From assembly GCA_041890495.1 (NCBI GenBank), contig CP169086.1, forward strand, positions 2,170,001-2,234,000: a stretch of 64,000 bases of DNA, given 5' to 3'. This document shows, piece after piece, positions 1 to 8,217 of this stretch (position 1 is the stretch's first letter; each line of letters begins with the position of its first letter). The position numbers and the translations under genes were made by a program. Below the pieces are notes generated by a model that was not told the origin of the DNA, made no database searches, and worked only from the letters and a program-made list of their open reading frames with translations. The stretch comes from Escherichia boydii (GTDB lineage: Bacteria; Pseudomonadota; Gammaproteobacteria; Enterobacterales; Enterobacteriaceae).

Positions 1-1412
1 ATGATATCCTGCGCCGCCTTATATAAGCGGGTCTTTTCCGCCGGATCATTAGTTTTCAGTGCCTGAGCCAGGAAGTCATCCACCTGTTTATTGCTGTAAA
101 ACGCGGTATTAAACAGCGTCGGTGGCCAGTTCTGCGAGGCAAACAGCGGCGATAGTGCCCAGTCCGCTTCGCCGGTTGAAGCCGACCAGCCAGTGTAGAA
201 CATCCGCACGCCGCTCTCTTTTTGCCCTTTACCTTCAACTTCTGCCGCCCGCTGTCCGGCATCCATCGCAGTCACCTGGGCTTTAATCCCGACCTGCGCT
301 AACTGCTGCTGGGTAAATTGCAGCACTTTCTGCGCGGTGCTGTGGTTATGTGACGACCACAGCGTGGTACTGAAACCGTTGGGATATCCCGCCTCTTTCA
401 GTAATTCGCGCGCTTTCACTGGATCGTAAGGCCACGGTTTATAACTTTGCGCGTAGGCGATACTTGGCGGTACCACACCAGTAGCTGGCGTTGCATAGCC
501 CGCAAAGGCAACTTTCACCAGCGCCGGACGGTTAATGGCGTAATTCAGCGCCTCACGGACCTTCGGGTTATCGAACGGCTTTTGCGTCACGTTCATACTG
601 ATATAACGCTGCATAATTGACGGACTGGCCATCAACTCGATATTTTTGTTTTTCTCCAGCAGTGTGGCCTGCTCGTAAGGAATGGGGAAAGCAAACTGCG
701 CTTCACCGGTTTGCAGCATTGCCGCGCGGGTGTTGTTATCCGCCACCGGACGCCAGGTTATGCTGTCCAGTTTGGGCAATCCTGGCTGCCAGTAACCCGC
801 GAATTTTTTCACCTTCACAAAATCGGTCTGATTCCAGGTATCCAGTTCATACGGTCCGGTTCCCACCGGATAAAAACCAATCTCCTTGCCATATTTTTCC
901 AGCGCTGCCGGTGAAATCATCGCGGTCGCCGGATGGGCAAGAATATTAATAAACGCTGAGAACGGCTGTTTGAGGGTAATCTTTACCGTTGTCGGATCGA
1001 TCGCTTCCGTTTTAGCAATATTCTTATACAGGTTATAGCGTTTAAGATGATTCGCCGGATCGCTGGCCCGGTCCAGATTCGCTTTCACCGCCGCGGCGTT
1101 GAAATCGGTGCCATCCTGGAATTTAATGCCTTCCCGCAATTTCACGGTGTAAGTAATGCCGTCATCGGAAACGGTATAACTCTCCGCCAGCACGTTTTTC
1201 AGTTTCATCTCTTTATCCAGACCGAACAGCCCCTGGTAAAACGATTTCGCTACGGCCTGAGATAACGTGTCATTTGCGTCATACGGATCGAGCGTGGTGA
1301 AATTCGATCCTACCGCCACCACCACATCTTTGGCAGCGAACGCGGGGGCAGCGGCCAGGGCTGCCGTCACGCTCGCGGCTAACAACCATCTACGCGCTAC
1401 AAATGTAACCAT
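1..1412 (-). CDS. gsiB: GsiB, glutathione ABC transporter substrate-binding protein (3' end beyond window)
   Basis: Periplasmic binding protein that captures glutathione for the GsiABCD importer (SBP family 5). The open frame runs off the left edge after about 470 codons; the family protein is about 512 residues. Residues 1-26 form a signal peptide (two Arg, a hydrophobic Leu/Ala run, then AFA before AKDVVVAVGSNF). The ATG at 1412 has an AGGAG ribosome site. It lies 23 bp after gsiA on the same strand, as in the gsiABCD operon. The mature protein reads like E. coli GsiB almost exactly, whereas the signal peptide and gsiA upstream are divergent, so a switch in sequence origin falls near 1340-1350. 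Confidence 0.93.
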   Translation of the reverse strand, partial: MVTFVARRWLLAASVTAALAAAPAFAAKDVVVAVGSNFTTLDPYDANDTLSQAVAKSFYQGLFGLDKEMKLKNVLAESYTVSDDGITYTVKLREGIKFQDGTDFNAAAVKANLDRASDPANHLKRYNLYKNIAKTEAIDPTTVKITLKQPFSAFINILAHPATAMISPAALEKYGKEIGFYPVGTGPYELDTWNQTDFVKVKKFAGYWQPGLPKLDSITWRPVADNNTRAAMLQTGEAQFAFPIPYEQATLLEKNKNIELMASPSIMQRYISMNVTQKPFDNPKVREALNYAINRPALVKVAFAGYATPATGVVPPSIAYAQSYKPWPYDPVKARELLKEAGYPNGFSTTLWSSHNHSTAQKVLQFTQQQLAQVGIKAQVTAMDAGQRAAEVEGKGQKESGVRMFYTGWSASTGEADWALSPLFASQNWPPTLFNTAFYSNKQVDDFLAQALKTNDPAEKTRLYKAAQDI

Positions 1413-1435
1413 TGTGTTCTCCTGCCTGTTGAAAG

Positions 1436-3307
1436 TTATAACCGCGAAAAAGCATTGTCCTGTCGCGGGGGAGCGACGAAATGACCCGGCCCGACCTCGC
1501 GCAGCGTCACGCGCTCCACGGCCTCGCCGCGTTTATGAATATTGCCCGGCATTTCATCCTGCAGCAGCACGCGCTGGCCGTGACGATGCGCCGGATCGGC
1601 GACCGGGACCGCCGCGATGAGCTTGCGGGTGTACGGATGCTGCGGGTTTTCAAACACCGCTCTTCGCGGTCCGATTTCCACGATTTGCCCCATAAACATC
1701 ACCGCCACGCGATGGCTGATGCGCTCAACCACCGCCATGTCGTGCGAGATAAACAGGAAGGCGATCCCCATATCCCGCTGTAGATCCAGCAGAAGATTGA
1801 TGATTTGCGCCCGGATAGAGACATCCAGCGCCGAGACGGATTCATCCGCAATCACCACTTTCGGGTTCAGCGCCAGCGCGCGGGCGATGCAGATACGCTG
1901 CCGCTGCCCGCCGGAAAACTCGTGCGGATAACGCCAGGCGTGTTATGCATTCAGGCCAACACGCTCCAGCAGCCAGGCCACGCGACGCTGCGCCGCCTCG
2001 CCGTCGAGCAGGTTATGCACTCGCAGCGGCTCCATGATCGAATACCCCACCGTATGGCGCGGATCGAGGGAGGCATACGGGTCCTGAAAAATAAACTGAA
2101 TATCTCTCCGCACCGCCTGCAGCCTGCTGTCCGGAAGGGCGTCAATGCGCTCGCCGTTAAAGGTAATGCTGCCCTCCTGAGATTCCACCAGACGGAGCAA
2201 CGCGCGCCCGGTGGTGGATTTACCGCAGCCGGACTCCCCCACCAGCGCCAGCGTTTCGCCCGGCCAGAGATCGAAGCTGACGTTTTCCACCGCGTGCACT
2301 TCGCGCTTCACGCGGTTCAGTACGCCGCTGCGCAGCGGAAACCGGGTAACCAGATTGCGCACTTCCAGAATGGGCTTGCCCGGCACCACGGTATCCTGCT
2401 CGCGCTCATCCTCCTGCGGCTCAGACGCCTCGAGGGAAATCAGCGGAAAACGACGCGGCAGATCGCTACCGTTCATCGCCCCAAGGCGCGGGACCGCCGC
2501 CAGCAGCGCTTTGGTGTAGGAATGCGCGGGCGCGTGAAAAATCTGCTCGACCGGGCCGGTTTCCACCGCGCTGCCCTTGTGCATCACCAGCACCCGATCG
2601 GCGATATCGGCGACCACGCCCATATCGTGGGTGATGAAAATCACCCCCATCTCCATCTCCTGCTGCAGCACGTTGATGAGCTGCAGGATCTGCGCCTGAA
2701 TCGTCACGTCCAGCGCCGTCGTCGGTTCATCGGCAATCAGCACAGCCGGACGGCACGAGAGCGCCATGGCGATCATCACCCGCTGGCGCATGCCGCCGGA
2801 AAGCTGATGCGGATAGCGCCCCAGAATGGCCTGCGCCTCCGGGATGCGCACCAGCTCCAGCATGTGTCTCGCTTCTCTAAGCGCCTCATCGCCGCTCAGC
2901 CCCTGATGCAGGCGGATGGACTCGGCGATTTGTTCCCCGACCGGAAAAACCGGGTTCAGGGAGGTCATCGGCTCCTGAAAGATCATCGCAATATCCGCCC
3001 CGCGTACGCCCTGCATCTGCGAACCGCTTAGCTCATTTAAATCAATGACCTGACGGTTGCGGCGGCGCAGAAGCATTTTCTCGCTGCTGATTTGCCCGCC
3101 CGTCTGTTCCAGCAGGCGCATCAGCGCCAGCGCGGTGACCGATTTCCCGGAGCCGGATTCGCCAACAATCGCCAGCGTCTCGCCGCGCCTGAGCGTGAAC
3201 GATAAATTCTGTACTGCGGGGATGAGTTGCCGCTCTTCCTGAAACGCAATATTGAGCTGATGGACAGCCAGCACTTCGCGGTTGTCCAGTTCTTCACTGT
3301 GCGGCAC
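1436..3307 (-). pseudogene. gsiA: GsiA, dual ATPase of glutathione importer, interrupted by in-frame stop
   Basis: Cytoplasmic ATPase with two ABC domains fused in one chain (623 codons in the family) energising glutathione import. The first domain is complete (Walker A GESGSGKS, signature LSGGMRQR, Walker B VLIADEPTT). The second keeps Walker A (GESGCGKS) and the Q-loop, but codon 455 is TAA (complement of 1943-1945). The same frame continues directly as HAWRYPHEFSGGQRQR and runs to a normal C-terminus at 1436, so this is a nonsense change, not a frameshift. The surrounding VGLNA-stop-HAW suggests GAA to TAA. As read, the product loses the second signature, Walker B and H-loop, so importer function is doubtful. 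Alternatively it is a base-call error. Confidence 0.85.
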
Positions 3308-3318
3308 GCGCTGCCCCC

Positions 3319-4257
3319 TTATTCACGATAGATACCGGTGCTCGGCTCATCACCGGCATAGCCCCAAGCGCGGTACATGCCTTCGCTGTTGAACGGCAAA
3401 GCCACGTTGCCCTCACGATCCACCGCGATGAGCCCGCCGACGCCGCCCAGGGCAGGTAATTTCTCCATCACCACGCGCTCGCAGGCCTCGTTCAGGCTTA
3501 AACCGCCGTAATCCATCAGCGCGGTGATGTCGTAGGCCGCGAGGGCGCGGATAAACACTTCCCCGGTTCCGGTACACGACACCGCCGCCGTCGCGTTATT
3601 GGCATAGCAACCCGCGCCCGGCAGCGGGCTGTCGCCTACGCGTCCGGGCAGCTTGTTGGTCATCCCGCCCGTGGAGGTTGCCGCCGCGAGGTTGCCGGCT
3701 TTATCCAGCGCCACCGCGCCGACCGTGCCCATTTTGCTGCGCTCATCCAGCGGCGCAGTATGATCAAGCTGCGTCATGCCCGCCGAGCGGGCGTCCAGCA
3801 GCTGTTGATAGCGCGCTTCGGTGGAAAACAGATCGGGCGATACCGGCTCCATCCCGTGTTCGAAGGCAAACCTCTCCGCCCCGGCACCCGTCAGCAGCAC
3901 GTGCGGGCTCTCTTCCATCACCAGACGCGCGGCCAGCACCGGGTTACGCAGGTGGCTGACGCCCGCCACGGCCCCCGCTTTCAGGGTGACGCCGTCCATC
4001 ACGCAGGCATCCAGCTCGTGCGTTTCATCCCGGGTAAAGACCGAACCGATCCCCGCATTAAATAACGGGCACTCTTCCAGCAGGCGCACCGCCTCGGTGA
4101 CCACGTCCAGCGCGCTCTCGCCCGCTTCCAGCATTCTCTGGCCCGTTTCCACAATGGCGTACAGCGCGTCGATATAGCGCTTTTCCTGCTCGGGACTGAG
4201 CTGTGCTCGGGTGATTGCCCCGGCGCCACCATGAATTGCGATTACCGCATTAACCAT
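3319..4257 (-). CDS. iaaA: IaaA, isoaspartyl peptidase / L-asparaginase precursor
   Basis: Ntn-hydrolase that cleaves beta-aspartyl (isoaspartyl) dipeptides and asparagine. The precursor self-cleaves into alpha and beta subunits, the new N-terminal Thr being the nucleophile; the site is visible as the Gly-Thr of KMGTVGAVALD. The conserved HGGAGA near the N-terminus and STGGMTNKLPGRVGDSP after the cleavage site support the family. I chose ATG 4257, which aligns with the known start; in-frame GTG/ATG codons at 4266 and 4263 are alternatives. About 312 residues, the family length. It sits 11 bp before gsiA on the same strand and is divergent from moeA, as in E. coli, consistent with one peptide/glutathione salvage operon. 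Confidence 0.92.
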   Translation of the reverse strand: MVNAVIAIHGGAGAITRAQLSPEQEKRYIDALYAIVETGQRMLEAGESALDVVTEAVRLLEECPLFNAGIGSVFTRDETHELDACVMDGVTLKAGAVAGVSHLRNPVLAARLVMEESPHVLLTGAGAERFAFEHGMEPVSPDLFSTEARYQQLLDARSAGMTQLDHTAPLDERSKMGTVGAVALDKAGNLAAATSTGGMTNKLPGRVGDSPLPGAGCYANNATAAVSCTGTGEVFIRALAAYDITALMDYGGLSLNEACERVVMEKLPALGGVGGLIAVDREGNVALPFNSEGMYRAWGYAGDEPSTGIYRE

Positions 4258-4382
4258 TCGCATCACCCGTTAGCCTGATTTGCGGCTTTTTCTATAAATA
4301 TCATTATCGTCGACGAAACTTCAGATGATTTTTGAATATAGAAAGACGTAACTGTGATGTAAAGCGTACACCCATCGGGTCA

Positions 4383-4411
4383 TACAGTTAGCCGCACTTT
4401 TCTGCCATAAT
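4383..4411 (+). promoter_or_regulatory. Candidate moeA promoter
   Basis: CATAAT at 4406-4411 could be a -10 element, with a weak -35 (TACAGT, 4383-4388) 17 bp upstream and the moeA start 35 bp downstream. The divergent gap to iaaA (4258-4445) must also hold the iaaA promoter; no convincing operator was seen. Confidence 0.4.
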
Positions 4412-4445
4412 GGACGCTTTCGTTGTTACTCCGCAGGAGCCCACC

Positions 4446-5678
4446 ATGGATTTTACCGCCGGACTGATGCCGCTTGAGACGGCACTCACGCAGATGCTTG
4501 ACCGAGTTTCCCCGCTGCATGACGTTGAGACACTGCCCCTCGTGCGCTGTTTTGGCCGTATTGCCGCGCGCGATATCGTCTCTCCGCTTAACGTGCCGGG
4601 GTTTGATAACTCCGCAATGGACGGTTACGCGGTGCGCCTGGCGGATCTCCAGACGGGTAACGCCCTGCCGGTGGCGGGTAAAGCCTTTGCGGGCCAGCCT
4701 TTTAGCGGTGAATGGCCTGCGGGCACCTGCGTGCGCATCATGACCGGCGCGCCGGTTCCGGCTGGCTGCGACGCCGTGGTGATGCAGGAAGAGACTGAAC
4801 AGACCGACGACGGCGTGCGCTTTACCGCGAACGTTAAAGCGGGCCAGAACATTCGCCGTACCGGCGAAGATATCACGCTTGGCGCGACGGTCTTTGCCGC
4901 CGGACAGAAGCTGACGGTGGGTGAACTGCCGGTGCTGGCGTCCCTCGGCGTTGCTGAAATCGACGTTATTCGTAAAGTGCGCGTCGCCGTTTTCTCCACC
5001 GGCGACGAGCTGCAGCTTCCGGGCCAGCCGCTGCAGGACGGCCAGATTTACGATACCAACCGCCTGGCGGTACACCTGATGCTGGAGCAGCTGGGCTGCG
5101 ACGTGATTAACCTCGGCATTATTCCTGACGATCCGGAAAAACTGCGCGCCGCGTTTATCGAGGCGGATAACGCTGCCGACGTGGTCATCAGCTCCGGCGG
5201 CGTCTCCGTGGGCGAAGCGGATTACACCAAAACCATCCTCGAAGAGCTGGGGGAAATCGCCTTCTGGAAGCTGGCGATCAAGCCGGGCAAACCGTTCGCG
5301 TTTGGCAAGCTCGCGCACGGCTGGTTCTGCGGCCTGCCGGGTAATCCGGTCTCGGCTGCACTCACCTTCTACCAGCTGGTGATCCCGCTGCTGGCGAAGC
5401 TTTCCGGCAACAAGGCAAACCCGCTGCCTGAACGTCAGCGCGTGCGCGCCGCCACGCGCCTGAAAAAATCGCCGGGTCGCCTCGATTTCCAGCGCGGCAT
5501 TCTGGCGCGCAACGCGAACGGCGAGCTGGAAGTGAGCACCACCGGGCACCAGGGCTCACACATTTTCAGCTCCTTCAGCCAGGGCAACTGTTTTATCGTG
5601 CTTGAGCGCGAGCGCGGCAACGTGGAAGCAGGCGAATGGGTTGAGGTCGAGCACTTTAACAACCTGTTCGGAGGCTGA
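4446..5678 (+). CDS. moeA: MoeA, molybdopterin molybdenumtransferase
   Basis: Inserts molybdate into adenylated molybdopterin in the last step of molybdenum cofactor synthesis; cytoplasmic. The 410-residue product has the family blocks: PGFDNSAMDGYAV near residue 60, MTGAPVP near 100, the MoCF-binding fold (FSTGDEL, then ISSGGVSVGEADYT) and LPGNPVSA. The start at 4446 follows GCAGGAGCCCACC; an upstream in-frame ATG at 4410 lacks a ribosome site and would add 12 non-family residues. moeB follows after 1 bp, indicating translational coupling. Product and spacing match the moeAB operon; the protein is divergent from E. coli and belongs to the host backbone. Confidence 0.96.
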   Translation: MDFTAGLMPLETALTQMLDRVSPLHDVETLPLVRCFGRIAARDIVSPLNVPGFDNSAMDGYAVRLADLQTGNALPVAGKAFAGQPFSGEWPAGTCVRIMTGAPVPAGCDAVVMQEETEQTDDGVRFTANVKAGQNIRRTGEDITLGATVFAAGQKLTVGELPVLASLGVAEIDVIRKVRVAVFSTGDELQLPGQPLQDGQIYDTNRLAVHLMLEQLGCDVINLGIIPDDPEKLRAAFIEADNAADVVISSGGVSVGEADYTKTILEELGEIAFWKLAIKPGKPFAFGKLAHGWFCGLPGNPVSAALTFYQLVIPLLAKLSGNKANPLPERQRVRAATRLKKSPGRLDFQRGILARNANGELEVSTTGHQGSHIFSSFSQGNCFIVLERERGNVEAGEWVEVEHFNNLFGG

Positions 5679-5679
5679 C

Positions 5680-6432
5680 ATGACGGTGGAGCTGAGCGAC
5701 CCGGAGATGATGCGCTACAACCGCCAGATTGTGCTGCGCGGGTTTGATTTCGACGGCCAGGAAGCGCTTAAGGCGGCCAGCGTGCTGGTCGTTGGGCTGG
5801 GCGGGCTGGGCTGCGCCGCCGCGCAATACCTTGCTGCGGCGGGCGTTGGAAAAATGACGCTGCTGGATTTCGATACCGTATCGGTGTCCAACCTGCAGCG
5901 CCAGACGCTGCACAGCGACGCGACGGTTGGCCAGCCAAAAGTGGACTCTGCCCGCACGGCGCTGGCGCGCATCAACCCCAACGTTCAGTTCACCCTGATT
6001 GATGCAATGCTGGACGACGACGCGCTCTCCGCGCAGATTGCCCGGCACGACCTGGTGCTGGACTGCACGGATAACGTCGCCGTCCGTAACCAGCTCAACG
6101 CGGGCTGTTTTGCCCACAAAACCCCGCTGATCTCCGGCGCGGCGATCCGCATGGAGGGGCAAATCAGCGTCTTCACGTACGCCGAGGGTGAACCCTGCTA
6201 CCGCTGCCTGAGCCGTCTGTTTGGTGAGAATGCGCTGACCTGCGTTGAGGCGGGCGTGATGGCGCCGCTCGTCGGCTTGATTGGCTCACTGCAGGCGATG
6301 GAAGCGATCAAAGTCCTGGCGAACTACGGCACGCCCGCAGCGGGGAAAATCGTGATGTATGACGCGATGACCTGCCAGTTCCGCGAGATGAAGCTGATGC
6401 GTAACCCGGGGTGTGAGGTTTGCGGAGGTTAA
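5680..6432 (+). CDS. moeB: MoeB, molybdopterin-synthase adenylyltransferase
   Basis: E1-like enzyme that adenylates the C-terminal Gly of MoaD so it can be thiocarboxylated for molybdopterin synthesis. The Rossmann ATP site is VVGLGGLG (residues 37-44), the conserved adenylation aspartate is in LDCTDN (about 131), and four zinc ligands are visible as C173/C176 and C245/C248. At 250 residues it is full length. The ATG at 5680 overlaps nothing but sits 1 bp from the moeA stop; a 78-bp longer frame (from 5602) lies inside moeA and is rejected. A strong terminator follows directly. Confidence 0.96.
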   Translation: MTVELSDPEMMRYNRQIVLRGFDFDGQEALKAASVLVVGLGGLGCAAAQYLAAAGVGKMTLLDFDTVSVSNLQRQTLHSDATVGQPKVDSARTALARINPNVQFTLIDAMLDDDALSAQIARHDLVLDCTDNVAVRNQLNAGCFAHKTPLISGAAIRMEGQISVFTYAEGEPCYRCLSRLFGENALTCVEAGVMAPLVGLIGSLQAMEAIKVLANYGTPAAGKIVMYDAMTCQFREMKLMRNPGCEVCGG

Positions 6433-6436
6433 AGCA

Positions 6437-6463
6437 AACGGCAACCTTCAGGTTGCCGTTTTA
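6437..6463 (+). terminator. moeAB rho-independent terminator
   Basis: Inverted repeat AAACGGCAACC / GGTTGCCGTTTT, 5 bp after the moeB stop, ending in a T-run. The same hairpin sequence recurs after pflF and ybhN. Confidence 0.85.
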
Positions 6464-6469
6464 GTGTTT

Positions 6470-6511
6470 GCTCCCTCTCCCTGTGGGAGAGGGTTGGGGT
6501 GAGGGCATCAG
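6470..6511. repeat. CCTCTCCC palindromic repeat, copy 1
   Basis: CCCTCTCCC-tgt-GGGAGAGGG followed by TTGGGGTGAGGGCATCAGG. It is attached to the moeB terminator and lies between convergent moeB and fsaA. Related copies occur at about 10683, 18114, 37559 and 63515. It behaves like an extragenic repetitive palindrome (REP-like). Confidence 0.75.
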
Positions 6512-6521
6512 GCCACACCCG

Positions 6522-7184
6522 TCAGATCGACGTCCGTCCAAACGCCCCCTGCCAGTCCTGCTCAAATTTCACGATCGCCGCATCCACGGCCGGAGAGGTA
6601 ATAAACTGCTGCGCTACGTCCAGCGGCAGCGTGATGGACTCGCACCCTGCCAGCAGGCAGTCCAGCGCCTGACGCGGGGTTTTAAAGCTCGCGGCCAGCA
6701 CTTTTGACTGCGGGGCATGCAGCGTCAGCAGCTGCTGTAATTCCACAACGGTCTGGATCCCGTCCCCGCCCTGCGCGTCCACGCGGTTAACGTAAGGCGC
6801 CACATACTCCGCCCCCGCCAGCGCGGACAGCATCCCCTGCGCGGCACCGTAAACCGCCGTGCCCAGCGTCGGGATCCCTTCTGCTTTCAGCATCTTGATT
6901 GCCGCCAGCCCTTCTGCGGTCACCGGCACTTTCACCACCAGATCGTTAATGATGGCGCGAAGCTTACGCGCGTCCTCCACCATCCCTTCGGCGGTGGTCG
7001 CCATTACCTGAGCGAACAGACGGCCTTTACCGCCCATCGCGTCGTGCAGCGCGGGCAGCAGCTCGTCGAGCGGGATTTTGCCTGCCGCCACAATGCTTGG
7101 GTTGGTAGTCACGCCCGCCAGCGGGAAGATACGCGCCAGCTTTTTGACTGCCGCAACGTCAGATGTGTCGAGATAAAGTTCCAT
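6522..7184 (-). CDS. fsaA: FsaA, fructose-6-phosphate aldolase
   Basis: Transaldolase-family aldolase (220 residues) that splits fructose 6-phosphate, and in the recently reported anhydroglycolysis route splits 1-deoxyfructose 6-phosphate into glyceraldehyde 3-phosphate and hydroxyacetone. The Schiff-base lysine is K85 in VVKVPVTAEG; LDTSDV at the N-terminus and GVTTNPSI are family marks. The start at 7184 gives the usual length; the frame extends to 7211 but those residues are not conserved. It is divergent from pflE across 128 bp that contain an FNR-like box and a palindromic operator, so both sides can share control. Confidence 0.95.
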   Translation of the reverse strand: MELYLDTSDVAAVKKLARIFPLAGVTTNPSIVAAGKIPLDELLPALHDAMGGKGRLFAQVMATTAEGMVEDARKLRAIINDLVVKVPVTAEGLAAIKMLKAEGIPTLGTAVYGAAQGMLSALAGAEYVAPYVNRVDAQGGDGIQTVVELQQLLTLHAPQSKVLAASFKTPRQALDCLLAGCESITLPLDVAQQFITSPAVDAAIVKFEQDWQGAFGRTSI

Positions 7185-7242
7185 GATGTCACCCTCAAAA
7201 TTAGCCTGCACTTACCCTATCACGACAAAACCTGCTCAAGAG

Positions 7243-7256
7243 TTGACCTGCATCAA
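7243..7256 (+). promoter_or_regulatory. Candidate FNR box upstream of pflE
   Basis: TTGACctgcATCAA differs from the FNR consensus TTGAT-N4-ATCAA at one position. If TTTAAT at 7279-7284 is the -10 element, its centre lies at -41.5, the standard class II activator position. Anaerobic activation suits an oxygen-sensitive glycyl-radical enzyme. The promoter assignment is inference. Confidence 0.55.
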
Positions 7257-7260
7257 GATA

Positions 7261-7276
7261 ACTTTCATTCGAAAGT
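7261..7276. promoter_or_regulatory. Shared operator, copy 1 (fsaA-pflE gap)
   Basis: ACTTTCATTCGAAAGT; its reverse complement contains ACTTTCGAATGAAA, the 14-base sequence found exactly upstream of ybiV (10763) and ybiU (11781). This copy has the arms ACTTTC/GAAAGT with a 4-base centre. It would lie between the proposed FNR box and the -10 of pflE, a repressor position. Confidence 0.7.
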
Positions 7277-7312
7277 AATTTAATCTTCGCATGCAAGATG
7301 AGAGGCGAAAAC

Positions 7313-8212
7313 ATGATCTTCAATATTCAGCGTTACTCTACCCACGATGGCCCCGGTATCCGTACCGTGGTGTTCCTGAAAGGCTGCTCGCTGGGCTGTC
7401 GCTGGTGCCAGAACCCGGAAAGCCGCTCCCGCAGCCGGGACGTGCTATTTGATGCGCGTCTGTGCCTGGACGGCTGCGACCTGTGCCAGAAGGCGGCACC
7501 GGGCTGCATCGAACGCGCGCTGAATGGCCTGGTCATCCACCGCGAGAAGCTGAGCGAAGAGACGCTTTACACCCTCACCGACTGCTGCCCGACGCAGGCG
7601 CTGACCGTCTGCGGTGAAGAGCAGCAGGTCGGGGAGATCATGGCGACCGTGCTGCGCGATAAACCCTTCTACGACCGCAGCGGCGGCGGGATCACACTCT
7701 CCGGCGGCGAGCCGTTTATGAACCCCGAGCTGGCGCACGCCCTGTTTAAAGCCAGCCACGAACAGGGGATCCACACCGCCGTCGAAACCTGCCTTCACGT
7801 ACCGTGGCACTATATCGAGCCGTCATTACCGTACGTCGATCTGTTCCTCGCCGACCTGAAGCACGTCGACGGCGACGTTTTCAGGCAGTGGACGGACGGT
7901 TCGGCTAAGCGCATCCTGGATAACCTGAAAAAACTCGCCGCAGCGGGCAAAAAAATCATTATCCGCGTGCCGCTGATTCAGGGCTTTAATGCCGACGAAA
8001 CCTCTGTAAAAGCCATTACCGATTTTGCCGCCGACGAGCTGCACGTTGGCGAAATTCATTTTCTGCCCTACCACACGCTGGGCATCAACAAATATCACTT
8101 ACTTAATCTGCCCTATGACGCCCCGGAAAAACCGCTTGATGCGCCAGAACTGCTCGACTTTGCCCAGCAGTATGCCTGCCAGAAAGGGTTAACCGCGACC
8201 TTACGAGGATAA
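7313..8212 (+). CDS. pflE: PflE (YbiY), glycyl-radical enzyme activase
   Basis: Radical SAM enzyme that abstracts hydrogen from the conserved glycine of its partner PflF. The cluster motif C25-x3-C29-x2-C32 binds the SAM-cleaving 4Fe-4S cluster. Further cysteines (C51, C55, C58 and the DCCP pair near 93) suit the ferredoxin-like insert typical of this activase subgroup. It is 299 residues from ATG 7313; a start at 7298 would add five unconserved residues. pflF follows after 5 bp. The first two thirds diverge from E. coli YbiY while the last ~100 residues appear identical to it, so the gene contains a mosaic junction near 7900. Confidence 0.93.
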   Translation: MIFNIQRYSTHDGPGIRTVVFLKGCSLGCRWCQNPESRSRSRDVLFDARLCLDGCDLCQKAAPGCIERALNGLVIHREKLSEETLYTLTDCCPTQALTVCGEEQQVGEIMATVLRDKPFYDRSGGGITLSGGEPFMNPELAHALFKASHEQGIHTAVETCLHVPWHYIEPSLPYVDLFLADLKHVDGDVFRQWTDGSAKRILDNLKKLAAAGKKIIIRVPLIQGFNADETSVKAITDFAADELHVGEIHFLPYHTLGINKYHLLNLPYDAPEKPLDAPELLDFAQQYACQKGLTATLRG

Positions 8213-8217
8213 CAACC

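Noticed and set aside
1805..3031. 408-codon plus-strand frame
   Set aside because: Antisense to gsiA; composition (Arg/His/Gln-rich) is the shadow of a GC-rich gene, with no ribosome site or family resemblance.
4380..5549. 389-codon minus-strand frame
   Set aside because: Antisense shadow of moeA.
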